The notes beneath the pieces are model-generated. The model was not told the origin of the DNA and made no database searches. It saw nothing but the letters and a program-made list of their open reading frames with translations. This document shows, one piece after another, positions 24,848 to 32,741 of a DNA stretch of 34,933 nt. Source of the stretch: an uncultured Nitrosomonadales bacterium (GTDB taxonomy: Bacteria; Pseudomonadota; Gammaproteobacteria; Burkholderiales; Gallionellaceae); the NCBI GenBank assembly GCA_903915035.1, contig CAIWRI010000087.1, positions 1 to 34,933 on the forward strand, read 5' to 3'. Each line of letters begins with the position of its first letter. Within the stretch, counting starts at the first letter, position 1. Position numbers and translations under genes: made by a program.

Positions 24848-26221
24848 TTATTTGCCTTGCAATATTTTCATCCCTTTTAGCAGGTTGAGCGCTTGATTGA
24901 GTTGATAATCATTCTTTGCACCAAATTCAACTGCGGGTTGCTTTTCCGGGTCTGTCCTGGGCACGGCTCCTGTCTTCGGCGTAACCTTGTCTTCAGCTTG
25001 CTTATCGTTAATTAAATGATTATCCAGATCCGATTCACGCAGCCCTAGTAAATTGTCTGATGGTGAAGACGGGTCTTCAACTAAAATATCAGGCACGATC
25101 CCCTTGGCCTGAATAGAACGACCATTTGGCGTATAGTAACGCGCCGTCGTCAGTTTAATGGCGGTATTATTGCCCAGTGGCAGCACGGTTTGCACGGACG
25201 CCTTGCCAAAGGTCTGCGTACCCATGATAACGCCGCGCTTGTGATCTTGCAGGGCGCCCGCAACAATTTCTGAAGCAGAGGCAGAACCGCCATTGACCAG
25301 CACGACCAGAGGAACACTCTTGAGTGATGCGGGAATATTCTTGACGTAGTCATTTTTACTATTACCGCGCAGATAATATTCAGGAGACGCTGTTAATCGC
25401 ATCTTTGCTTCTTCTGTTCTCCCCTCGGTATAGACGACCAGCGCATCTTTTTCAAGCAAAGCGGCAGAAACAGCAACCGCGCCATCGAGCAAACCGCCCG
25501 GGTCATTGCGCAAATCCAGAACAAGGCCATTTAACGAGCCTTTATTATCCTTAATCATCTTTTCCAGCGCAGTTGCCAGATTTTCTCCGGTATGTTCCTG
25601 AAATTGCGTGATGCGCACATAACCGTAACCTGGCTCAATCAGCTTGGCTTTCACACTCTGCACCTTGATCACAGCGCGTATAACGGTGAGCGTGAGCGGT
25701 TTCGGCGTGTCTTTACGCAGAATCGTCAGGATGATTTTACTTCCCGGCTTGCCGCGCATATGCTTGACGGCATCATTGAGTGACATGCCTTTCACCGGCG
25801 CTTCGTCCAGCTTGATTATCAGATCACCCGCTTTAACGCCAGCCTGATAGGCGGGGGTATCTTCAATCGGTGAGATCACCTTGATCAAGCCATCTTCAAC
25901 GCCCACTTCAATGCCTAAGCCGCCAAACTCTCCCTGAGTGCCAACTTGCAAGTCTTTAAACGCATCCGCGTCAAGATAAGCCGAATGCGGATCAAGCCCG
26001 TTCAACATGCCTTTAATCGCTTCTGTAAAAAGCTTTTTATCCGAGACGGGATCAACATAACTGCTTTTTATTTGGCCGAAGACTTCTGTGAAAGCACGTA
26101 ATTCTTCAAGCGGCAGCGGTGCTGCACTCTCCTTATCCGCCATTGCCGCGAAATGCAGGCTAATGAAAATACCCGCAACCAAACCTGTCCCGACCAAACC
26201 CAGCTTTTCCATATGACGCAT
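24848..26221 (-). CDS. ctpA: C-terminal processing protease (S41 family)
   Basis: A periplasmic serine protease that trims envelope proteins, often peptidoglycan hydrolases or their partners. From the ATG at 26221 the product is about 457 residues: N-terminal membrane anchor/signal (LGLVGTGLVAGIFISLHFAA), PDZ domain (about 100-175), and the protease domain with GGSASASE and FGKASVQ, which supply the Ser-Lys dyad (Lys about 340). An in-frame GTG two codons earlier exists; the ATG was chosen because AGAGG sits five bases before it. The gene follows envC after 12 bases and precedes the HMA-like protein, so it sits in an envelope-remodelling operon. Confidence 0.92.
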   Translation of the reverse strand: MRHMEKLGLVGTGLVAGIFISLHFAAMADKESAAPLPLEELRAFTEVFGQIKSSYVDPVSDKKLFTEAIKGMLNGLDPHSAYLDADAFKDLQVGTQGEFGGLGIEVGVEDGLIKVISPIEDTPAYQAGVKAGDLIIKLDEAPVKGMSLNDAVKHMRGKPGSKIILTILRKDTPKPLTLTVIRAVIKVQSVKAKLIEPGYGYVRITQFQEHTGENLATALEKMIKDNKGSLNGLVLDLRNDPGGLLDGAVAVSAALLEKDALVVYTEGRTEEAKMRLTASPEYYLRGNSKNDYVKNIPASLKSVPLVVLVNGGSASASEIVAGALQDHKRGVIMGTQTFGKASVQTVLPLGNNTAIKLTTARYYTPNGRSIQAKGIVPDILVEDPSSPSDNLLGLRESDLDNHLINDKQAEDKVTPKTGAVPRTDPEKQPAVEFGAKNDYQLNQALNLLKGMKILQGK

Positions 26222-26233
26222 ACTCACCTCTCG

Positions 26234-27475
26234 TTATTTCGTTGCCATCCACTTTAATGGATCGAGCGGGCGACTCTCGTGGCGCAGTTCAAAGTATAAA
26301 CCGGATTCATTATTTCCGCCGCTGTTGCCGGTGGTTGCGATGATGTCACCGCCACGAACTTCATCACCGACTTGCTTCAAGAGCGTCTCATTGTCACCAT
26401 ATAAGCTCATGTAAGCCTTTCCGTGATCGACAATCAGCAAGTTGCCAAAGCCGCGCAACCAGTCTGCGAAGACCACCCGTCCTGCTGCCACGGCTTTAAC
26501 TGACTGGCCACTGCCGGACTTAATAAAAAGCCCCTGCCAGAGCACCGTGCTGTCCGGGCGGGTTGTGCCGAATTTATTGGCAATTTCACCTTTAACCGGC
26601 AAGACCAGCTTTCCTTGCAATTGCTCAAAGGGTTTGCCGTCGAAGCGATTGTCGGGAAGATTGTCATTATGAAACAAGGACTTTGACTTAGGCTTGGCCA
26701 GCATCCTGGCGATTTTTGCAACCAGATTGGTGAGCCGACTTTCGTCATGTTGCAATCGACCTACCTCTTGCCTTTGCGAGCTTAACTGCCTGGACATCTG
26801 AGCTAAAACCACTTGCTTTTCCAGTTGTTTTTGCTTGAACTGCTCTTGCTGAGCGATTTTTTCTGCACGTAACTGCTGCAGCATGACACTTTGCGTATGC
26901 GCCTCAGTGCGGACACGATCAATTTCTTTCAGCTCGCCGCGCAAATTGCCCAGCAAGGCTGCACGATCACGGGCGATATACTGATAGTATTGTATATCTC
27001 GTGCAATCTGGTTTGGATCGCGACTATCCAGCATAAGCTTGATATATTCATGCTCGCCGCTCAGGTATTCCTGATAGAGCAGCTTCCCGAGCAAATCCTT
27101 ATGCCTGGAAATACTGTCATTTATGTTTTGCTGCTGCCCTTGCAGCGCATTGAACTTGATATTCGCAGCTGATTGTTGCTCTGTCAGCTGGAAAATTTTT
27201 CGTTTGATGTCGCTGATCGCCCGTTCCGAAGCATACAAGGCATCCGCTGCCGCTGTTTTGGTTTCGCTGGTTTTGCTGATTTCGTTTTGCATGTCGACAA
27301 TACGCCGACGCAGGTTATTGAGTTCTTCCTGCTGGCTTGCGGCACACACAGAAGCCGCAAGACTGAGAATAACAAACAGAATATAGCGAAAAATAGCCCG
27401 GTTCAGGTATTTAACCTGTCTGTCTGTTATCTGCGGTCTGCTGGCCAGGGCGCAGGCAGGAGGAATGTTTGTCAT
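26234..27475 (-). CDS. envC: EnvC-like murein hydrolase activator with degenerate LytM domain
   Basis: EnvC activates the amidases AmiA/AmiB at the division septum. The 413-residue protein has an N-terminal signal (hydrophobic stretch 29-46, ending CAASQQ), two coiled-coil regions (about 48-125 and 170-262, rich in E, K, Q and R), and a C-terminal LytM domain (316-410). In that domain the metal-binding motifs are lost: SLYGDN replaces the YxHL motif and GLYFELR replaces HLHFEIR, so it is an activator and not an enzyme. The start ATG overlaps the gpmI stop (ATGA). gpmI-envC adjacency is the same as in E. coli. Confidence 0.9.
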   Translation of the reverse strand: MTNIPPACALASRPQITDRQVKYLNRAIFRYILFVILSLAASVCAASQQEELNNLRRRIVDMQNEISKTSETKTAAADALYASERAISDIKRKIFQLTEQQSAANIKFNALQGQQQNINDSISRHKDLLGKLLYQEYLSGEHEYIKLMLDSRDPNQIARDIQYYQYIARDRAALLGNLRGELKEIDRVRTEAHTQSVMLQQLRAEKIAQQEQFKQKQLEKQVVLAQMSRQLSSQRQEVGRLQHDESRLTNLVAKIARMLAKPKSKSLFHNDNLPDNRFDGKPFEQLQGKLVLPVKGEIANKFGTTRPDSTVLWQGLFIKSGSGQSVKAVAAGRVVFADWLRGFGNLLIVDHGKAYMSLYGDNETLLKQVGDEVRGGDIIATTGNSGGNNESGLYFELRHESRPLDPLKWMATK

Positions 27476-29019
27476 CTGTTCTGGGTTAGCTCAATCAGAC
27501 TGCGCCCTGTCATTTCTACCGGTTGTGGCAGACCCATCATATACAGCAGGCTGGGTGCCAGATCCCGCAGTGAACCACCATCTGACATTTTGGCCGGACG
27601 ACCGACATACAGGCAGGGAACAGGATTAAGCGTATGTGCCGTATGTGCCTGATGAGTCGTGTTATCCATCATCTGCTCGGCATTGCCATGATCTGCGGTC
27701 AGAATCACTTCGCCATCAATGGATTGCATTGCCTTGACCACTCTCCCGATACAAACATCCAGCGTTTCAATCGCTTTGATTGCCGCTGCCATATCGCCGG
27801 TATGCCCGACCATATCGCCATTGGCGAAATTGCAAACAATCAGCGGGTACTGGCGACTTAAAATAGCTTCTTCGAGTTTTTCGGTCACGATGTAGGCGCT
27901 CATTTCCGGTTGCAGATCATAAGTCGCGACTTTCGGTGATGGCACAAGAATACGGTCTTCACCCGGATAAGGTTGTTCTTTGCCTCCGCTGAAGAAATAA
28001 GTGACATGGGCATATTTCTCGGTTTCGGCGATACGCAACTGTTTCAATCCCAACCCTGAGACATATTCACCCAGATCATTGTGTATCGCTTCAGCAGTAT
28101 AGGCAGACGGAAAGGTGAATTCAGCGCCGTAATTGCTCAAGGTAACGTAACGGCCAAACTGGGGTAAATAGTTGCGCTCGAATCCGCTAAAAGCCGGGTC
28201 CGTCAAGGCCCGGGTAATTTCACGCGCACGATCAGCCCGAAAATTCATGAAGACCAGCACATCGCCATCCTGCATGGTAATCGGCTGTTCGCCATCGGCC
28301 TGAATGCGGGTAGGTTTGACAAACTCATCGGATTCACCGCGTGCATACGCGTCCTCCAGGGCACTTAGCGCATCGCCGGCAAAATAATCTGCGCGGCCTT
28401 GTGTCAGCAATTCATAGGCAGGTTGTACGCGTTCCCAACGGTTATCTCTGTCCATGACATAAAAGCGTCCTGTAATGCTGGCAATTTCCCCCACTCCCAG
28501 AGTGGTGCATTTGTCCTGCAACATGACTAAGGATGGTGCTGCGCTTTTAGGCGGTGTGTCGCGACCGTCGAGAAAAGCGTGCAGATAAATCTTTTTCAGA
28601 TCATGCTTCGCCGCCATTTCCAGCATGGCGTAAATGTGATTTTCATGGCTGTGTACACCGCCGGCTGAAAGCAAACCCATAATATGCAACGCGCTGTTAT
28701 TTTGTCTGGCAACCGAGATAGCATCTAGCAAGGCAGGATTGGCAAAAAAGCTGCCATCCTCAATCGCGACGTCAACACGACTCAAATCTTGATAAACAAT
28801 GCGCCCGGCACCGATATTCAGATGACCCACTTCAGAGTTCCCCATCTGATTTGACGGCAAGCCGACATGCTTTTCCGAGGCATTAATCAAGGTATGCGGG
28901 TTATCGCGCCAGAGTGCATCCCAATTAGGCTTGCTTGCGGCAAGTATTGCATTCGAGTCGGATTCTTCCCTGTAGCCGAAGCCATCCAGAATAAGCAGTA
29001 AGACAGGAGTAACGTTCAT
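27472..29019 (-). CDS. gpmI: 2,3-bisphosphoglycerate-independent phosphoglycerate mutase
   Basis: Interconverts 3- and 2-phosphoglycerate in glycolysis/gluconeogenesis using two Mn2+ ions. The 515-residue protein has the alkaline-phosphatase-like core: LDGFGYRE at the N-terminus, NSEVGHLNIGAGR (61-73, with the phosphorylated Ser62), the phosphotransferase domain DGRDTPPKSA, and the metal-binding C-terminal HGNAEQM region (TADHGNAEQMMD). Start ATG at 29019 with TGGAGTT upstream. It is divergent from an ArsR-type regulator and heads gpmI-envC-ctpA on the minus strand. Confidence 0.96.
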   Translation of the reverse strand: MNVTPVLLLILDGFGYREESDSNAILAASKPNWDALWRDNPHTLINASEKHVGLPSNQMGNSEVGHLNIGAGRIVYQDLSRVDVAIEDGSFFANPALLDAISVARQNNSALHIMGLLSAGGVHSHENHIYAMLEMAAKHDLKKIYLHAFLDGRDTPPKSAAPSLVMLQDKCTTLGVGEIASITGRFYVMDRDNRWERVQPAYELLTQGRADYFAGDALSALEDAYARGESDEFVKPTRIQADGEQPITMQDGDVLVFMNFRADRAREITRALTDPAFSGFERNYLPQFGRYVTLSNYGAEFTFPSAYTAEAIHNDLGEYVSGLGLKQLRIAETEKYAHVTYFFSGGKEQPYPGEDRILVPSPKVATYDLQPEMSAYIVTEKLEEAILSRQYPLIVCNFANGDMVGHTGDMAAAIKAIETLDVCIGRVVKAMQSIDGEVILTADHGNAEQMMDNTTHQAHTAHTLNPVPCLYVGRPAKMSDGGSLRDLAPSLLYMMGLPQPVEMTGRSLIELTQNR

Positions 29020-29102
29020 TGGAGTTATATATATAATGGTGGGGATTTTGACGGATGTATTTTAACCGAATTGGCTTTGTTAGGTGTTATTAAGGAAAAA
29101 GC

Positions 29103-29405
29103 ATGAGTAAGAGAGTCATTGACAGGGAAGAAGATATACAACTCGCCTCTAACGCGATCAAGGCAATTGCACATCCTTTACGCTTGAAAATTTTATGCGT
29201 ACTGGATGATCAGGAAGTGAGCGTGCAGGACATTGTTGAACAAGTAGGCACCTCTCAGAGCAATATTTCTCAACATTTAGCCATCCTGCGTCATAAAGCT
29301 ATTCTAGCAACCCGCAAAGACGGGAACAGGGTTTACTATCGGATTGGCGATTTGCGTATGCTCAAGCTGGTGGGTATGATGCGCGAAGTTTTCTGTACGC
29401 ACTGA
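29103..29405 (+). CDS. ArsR-family regulator of the BigR/SqrR/YgaV (persulfide sensor) type
   Basis: A 100-residue winged-helix repressor: helix-turn-helix at about 41-64 (VQDIVEQVGTSQSNISQHLAIL) and wing RKDGNRVYYRI. It lacks the CxC metal-binding pair of ArsR/SmtB and instead has two lone cysteines, Cys32 in LRLKILCVL and Cys98 in REVFCTH. These match in position the two cysteines that form a tetrasulfide or disulfide in BigR and SqrR, where LMILC and YDIFC occur. In E. coli the homologous YgaV sits next to the rhodanese-DUF2892 protein YgaP, and here a DUF2892 gene follows at once. Metal sensing is not excluded. The ATG is preceded by AAGGAAAA. Confidence 0.85.
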   Translation: MSKRVIDREEDIQLASNAIKAIAHPLRLKILCVLDDQEVSVQDIVEQVGTSQSNISQHLAILRHKAILATRKDGNRVYYRIGDLRMLKLVGMMREVFCTH

Positions 29406-29511
29406 CTGGTAGTCGTACATTAAGGCATATTAATACTGCAATGATCATTACGTACTTTGCCTGTGAATATGAGCCCTTTGATTTAAATGAATTAAAACAG
29501 TGATCGTAAAT

Positions 29512-29724
29512 ATGAATGCAGAACGCATTGTCCGGATTGTCGCAGGCACTTTTGTCATGCTGTCCTTAGCGCTGGGTGCTGACGCCAGCCCGCTGTTTAT
29601 CAGCAGGTATTTTTTGTGGTTCACCGGTTTTGTCGGGCTGAATTTATTCCAGAGCGGTTTTACTGCCCTCTGCCCGTTAACCGGCGTCCTCTCAAAATTC
29701 GGCATCAAGAGCGGCTCTTGTTAA
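29512..29724 (+). CDS. DUF2892 (YgaP membrane-domain) protein
   Basis: About 70 residues with two membrane segments (residues about 5-25 and 28-45), matching DUF2892, the membrane half of E. coli YgaP: NAERIVRIVAGTFVMLSLALG, then FTGFVGLNLFQSGFTALCPL with the characteristic TALCPL. It probably binds or orients a sulfur-transfer partner at the inner membrane; YgaP has a fused rhodanese, which is absent here. ATG at 29512; an in-frame GTG four codons earlier is less likely. It follows the ArsR-type regulator by 107 bases and its end overlaps the possible start of the next gene, so it seems cotranscribed with it. Confidence 0.82.
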   Translation: MNAERIVRIVAGTFVMLSLALGADASPLFISRYFLWFTGFVGLNLFQSGFTALCPLTGVLSKFGIKSGSC

Positions 29725-29750
29725 AAACACGCTTGCAAGACATTACTTAC

Positions 29751-31472
29751 ATGAGTCTGTTTTTTGTCGGACTGATGTGGGTATTGCCCTTCCTGAATTA
29801 CCATCATCAATATCCGCTGACCACCTTTGATCAGGAATGGTGGAGCGCCTTGCTGGGCGTGCTGTCGCTTACCGCACTGCTAACGACAGACTGCTGGCAG
29901 CAAATTCCCCGCATCGTTCGGCTGCCGGCAGGATTGATGACGCTGGTCATATTGCAAAGCGCGCTGGGCATGATTGCTTACCGTGAGCAGGCGCTGCTTT
30001 ATCTGTTGTATTTTCTGTTTGGTATGTTGTTGATGATGTTGGGCGCACAATTGCGCAGGCGTTTTGCTCTCGAAACCATGGCGCTGGTGCTGTCCTGCTT
30101 CTTGCTGTCCGGCGCTGAAGCGAGCGCGCTGATCGGCGTTTTGCAACATTTCGGCTGGCACACGCCGCTGGACTCGGTGGTGGTCGTGCAGATTTCCTCA
30201 GGTGCGTATGGAAATCTCGCGCAGCCAAATCATTTCGCCGATTATATCGCCCTGGCTCTGATCTCGCTGGGACTGTTGTTTCAGCAGCGAAAATTGCCGG
30301 CGGGTTTCATTATTCTGCTGGCGGCCCCGCTGCTACTGGTGATGACCCTGAGCGGTTCACGCAGCAGTTGGTTGTATTTACTGATGACTACCCTGCTGGC
30401 ATGGGTGGGTGCGCGAAGATTACCTGAACTGCGTCCGCTGTTTCGATACAGCCTGTTATTGCTGGCTGGATTTGCTCTGATGCACGGCGTGGTGGAATTG
30501 CCTTTTATGCACGGAGCCGCCAAAAATTACGACATCATGCACCGCATGTTCGCTGATACCTCATCAGGAAACATTCGTTTATATTTATGGCAAGAGGCCT
30601 GGTTGATTTTCCGGCAATCCCCCTGGCTGGGTGCAGGATTCGGCCAGTTTGCCTGGCAGCACTTTCAACTGGGCCCCCTGTTGCAAAGCAGCAATATCGT
30701 TGGTCTTTACAACAATGCGCATAATCTGATTTTTCAATTGGCAGCTGAAACCGGCATTGCAGGCTTGCTGGTATTATTTGTCTCGTTAGGAGCATGGCTG
30801 CACGGACTCCGCAAAACAGTGCTGTCAGCCGCGCACTGGTGGGCTTATGCCATATTGGGCGTACTGGCCATACACAGCTTGCTGGAATATCCGCTTTGGT
30901 ATATGTATTTTTTTGTGATTGCTGCAATCTTGCTGGGCGCACTGGACGAAACGCATTACCCGCTTGAATTACGCGGCGCAGGAAAAATATCCGTCGCAAC
31001 GATCTTGTTGCTTGGTTTGCTCACGCTGTTTCAATTGAAAAACGGCTATGAATTACTTAAAACCACACTGGCGATACCCTCTGGCGCACATGGGCTTGAA
31101 CGCACTCGCGACGGCCTGATCGCCCTTGGCAGCGTCCCTTTGTTGTCACCTTATGCGGATTTATTCATGAGTTCATACATTGAGGTCAGCGCCGAACACC
31201 TGCAAAGCAAACTTGCGCTTAATTCAAGAGTGATACGTTATATACCGATTGCACAGGTAGCTTATCGACAGGCTTTTCTGCTGGCACAGAATGCTCAATA
31301 TGAGTTGTCAAAACAGATTTTAATGCAGGCGATATGGTCGTACCCTGAAAATATCGCGGCACATAATCAATTGATAAAATTAACACAGAAAGACCCCGCT
31401 CATTTTGCCGCTCTGCTAGAATTCGACCTCAAAACAGAACGGGAGTATGCAAGTGCAATTCATCACAATTAA
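29751..31472 (+). CDS. PglL/Wzy-type O-oligosaccharyltransferase or O-antigen ligase family protein
   Basis: A polytopic inner-membrane protein of about 573 residues with some eleven membrane segments and a periplasmic loop. The N-terminal WVLPFLNYHHQYPLTTFDQEW and the loop (LSGSRSSW, NNAHNLIFQLAAETGIAGL) match the PglL_A plus Wzy_C architecture of bacterial pilin glycosylating ligases (PglL/TfpO). These transfer lipid-linked glycan to Ser/Thr of pilin and other exported proteins. The C-terminus (about 470-573) is a soluble helical repeat region. A start far upstream reads the DUF2892 gene in another frame and is rejected; ATG at 29751 is chosen, though a TTG at 29718 overlapping the DUF2892 stop is possible. 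No pilin or glycosyltransferase gene is nearby. Confidence 0.85.
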   Translation: MSLFFVGLMWVLPFLNYHHQYPLTTFDQEWWSALLGVLSLTALLTTDCWQQIPRIVRLPAGLMTLVILQSALGMIAYREQALLYLLYFLFGMLLMMLGAQLRRRFALETMALVLSCFLLSGAEASALIGVLQHFGWHTPLDSVVVVQISSGAYGNLAQPNHFADYIALALISLGLLFQQRKLPAGFIILLAAPLLLVMTLSGSRSSWLYLLMTTLLAWVGARRLPELRPLFRYSLLLLAGFALMHGVVELPFMHGAAKNYDIMHRMFADTSSGNIRLYLWQEAWLIFRQSPWLGAGFGQFAWQHFQLGPLLQSSNIVGLYNNAHNLIFQLAAETGIAGLLVLFVSLGAWLHGLRKTVLSAAHWWAYAILGVLAIHSLLEYPLWYMYFFVIAAILLGALDETHYPLELRGAGKISVATILLLGLLTLFQLKNGYELLKTTLAIPSGAHGLERTRDGLIALGSVPLLSPYADLFMSSYIEVSAEHLQSKLALNSRVIRYIPIAQVAYRQAFLLAQNAQYELSKQILMQAIWSYPENIAAHNQLIKLTQKDPAHFAALLEFDLKTEREYASAIHHN

Positions 31473-31863
31473 TTTTTTTCCAATTGCTACGGCCTTAATG
31501 AGCGGTGCAATGATTTTATGGTCTATATTTGGCAACACGATTCGCGGCATCAAAGATGTAGATACCAATGGCGCATTGCAACTGATCAACCATAAAAATG
31601 CTTTTATACTGGATGTTCGTCAACCGGATGAGTATAAGGGTGGACACATCATCAATGCACAATTGATTCCGCGGGGTGATTTACAGACAAGAATTGGGGA
31701 GCTGGCAAAATATAAAAGCAAGCCTGTCGTTGTGGTTTGCCAGAGCGGCAATCGTTCAGGTTCAGCGTGCGCGACACTGGCAAAACAGGGATTTACCGAG
31801 GTTTATAATTTGGCGGGTGGTATGACTGCATGGCAAAAAGCCAGTTTACCAACACGAAAATAG
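31453..31863 (+). CDS. Membrane-anchored rhodanese (YibN-like)
   Basis: A 136-residue single-domain rhodanese with an N-terminal membrane segment (about 2-25, NFFPIATALMSGAMILWSIF) and the active-site loop CQSGNRS (Cys96 from this start), followed by LAGGMTAW. It transfers sulfane sulfur or binds persulfide. Position between the PglL-like gene and grxC-secB-gpsA equals that of yibN in E. coli. The ATG at 31447 lies directly against GGGAG, so the GTG at 31453 with seven-base spacing is preferred. It overlaps the end of the PglL gene by 20 bases. With the upstream DUF2892 gene it may supply the two parts of a split YgaP. Confidence 0.88.
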   Translation: MQFITINFFPIATALMSGAMILWSIFGNTIRGIKDVDTNGALQLINHKNAFILDVRQPDEYKGGHIINAQLIPRGDLQTRIGELAKYKSKPVVVVCQSGNRSGSACATLAKQGFTEVYNLAGGMTAWQKASLPTRK

Positions 31864-31871
31864 GATTAAAA

Positions 31872-32129
31872 TTGGCAAAAATTACCATGTACACGACAGA
31901 AGTATGTCCCTATTGTATTCGTGCCGAGCAACTGCTGGCGCGCAAGGGAATCACCCTGATCAATAAAATCAGAGTGGACTTATCACCTGAATTACGCATC
32001 GCAATGGTGGAACTCACGGGCAGACGCACCGTGCCACAAATTTTTATTGATGACCAACATATCGGTGGTTATGATGATCTGGCCGCTTTGGATCAGGCCG
32101 GTTTATTAACTGCATTACTTGCTAAATAA
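31872..32129 (+). CDS. grxC: Glutaredoxin 3
   Basis: An 85-residue glutaredoxin with the dithiol active site CPYC (12-15) and the glutathione-binding TVPQIFID and GGYDDL motifs. It reduces disulfides with glutathione. There is no ATG before the domain; the best start is TTG at 31872, six bases after AGGA, giving the normal Grx3 N-terminus LAKITMYTT. It is nine bases from secB and nine after the rhodanese, the same order (yibN-grxC-secB) as in E. coli. Confidence 0.92.
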   Translation: MAKITMYTTEVCPYCIRAEQLLARKGITLINKIRVDLSPELRIAMVELTGRRTVPQIFIDDQHIGGYDDLAALDQAGLLTALLAK

Positions 32130-32138
32130 GGAAAAAAC

Positions 32139-32588
32139 ATGACTGAAGCAACACAGGATCAACCCGTTTTTAACATTGACAAGCTCTACGTAAAAGATCT
32201 TTCACTGGAAATCCCGCATGCACCGCAAATATTTCTGGAACGTGAAAATCCGCAAATCGAAGTTCAGTTGCATACCGTGTCAAATCCGGTTGATGACGGT
32301 GTATTTGAAGTGAATGTGACCGCAACAATCACGTCCAAAGTAGGCGAAAAAGTGATGTTTTTGATTGAAGCAAAACAGGCTGGCATATTTACCATACGCA
32401 ATATACCTGCAGCCGAAATAGAACCGATTCTTGGTGTAATGTGCCCGAATATTCTGTATCCATACTTGCGTGAAGTCATATCTGATGTAGCTGTTCGTGC
32501 CGGCTTTGCTCCTGTGATGTTGAACCCGATCAATTTTGAAGTGTTATATCAGCAACAGATTGAAGCCGCAAAAACGACCACTCACTAA
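32139..32588 (+). CDS. secB: Protein-export chaperone SecB
   Basis: Holds unfolded preproteins and delivers them to SecA. The 149-residue product has the typical SecB sequence, for example YVKDLSLEIPHAPQIF (17-32), VNVTATI and NILYPYLREVISDVAVRAGFAPVMLNPINF near the C-terminus. AAGGAAAA precedes the ATG. Immediate neighbours grxC and, further on, gpsA are as in other proteobacteria. Confidence 0.97.
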   Translation: MTEATQDQPVFNIDKLYVKDLSLEIPHAPQIFLERENPQIEVQLHTVSNPVDDGVFEVNVTATITSKVGEKVMFLIEAKQAGIFTIRNIPAAEIEPILGVMCPNILYPYLREVISDVAVRAGFAPVMLNPINFEVLYQQQIEAAKTTTH

Positions 32589-32639
32589 CAGGCACGGCAA
32601 AGAGGCCACTCCTGACAATGCAAATGATTCTCGCAGGGT

Positions 32640-32717
32640 TATTGCCCTTCAGTGCAATAACTCGCAAACTTTCCATGCTTGCTCTCCCCTATCCAGCGTT
32701 CCCCCGCAAGCGGGGAA
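32640..32717. repeat. Palindromic element with CTCGCAAA tail, plus GC hairpin, downstream of secB
   Basis: TTATTGC...GCAATAA (32640-32660) forms a hairpin with the tail CTCGCAAA (to 32668), identical in core to the pair at 17043-17181. A second stem, CCCCGC-AA-GCGGGG (32702-32715), is followed by a GAAGAGC sequence that recalls the element at 142-231. The stretch lies in the 153-base spacer between secB and the SH3 gene. Confidence 0.7.
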
Positions 32718-32741
32718 GAGCATAGTAAGGGGCACGGGCAA

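Noticed and set aside
29616-29750. Longer N-terminus for the PglL-like protein
   Set aside because: These codons read the DUF2892 gene in another frame and give a basic, non-membrane sequence unlike PglL starts.
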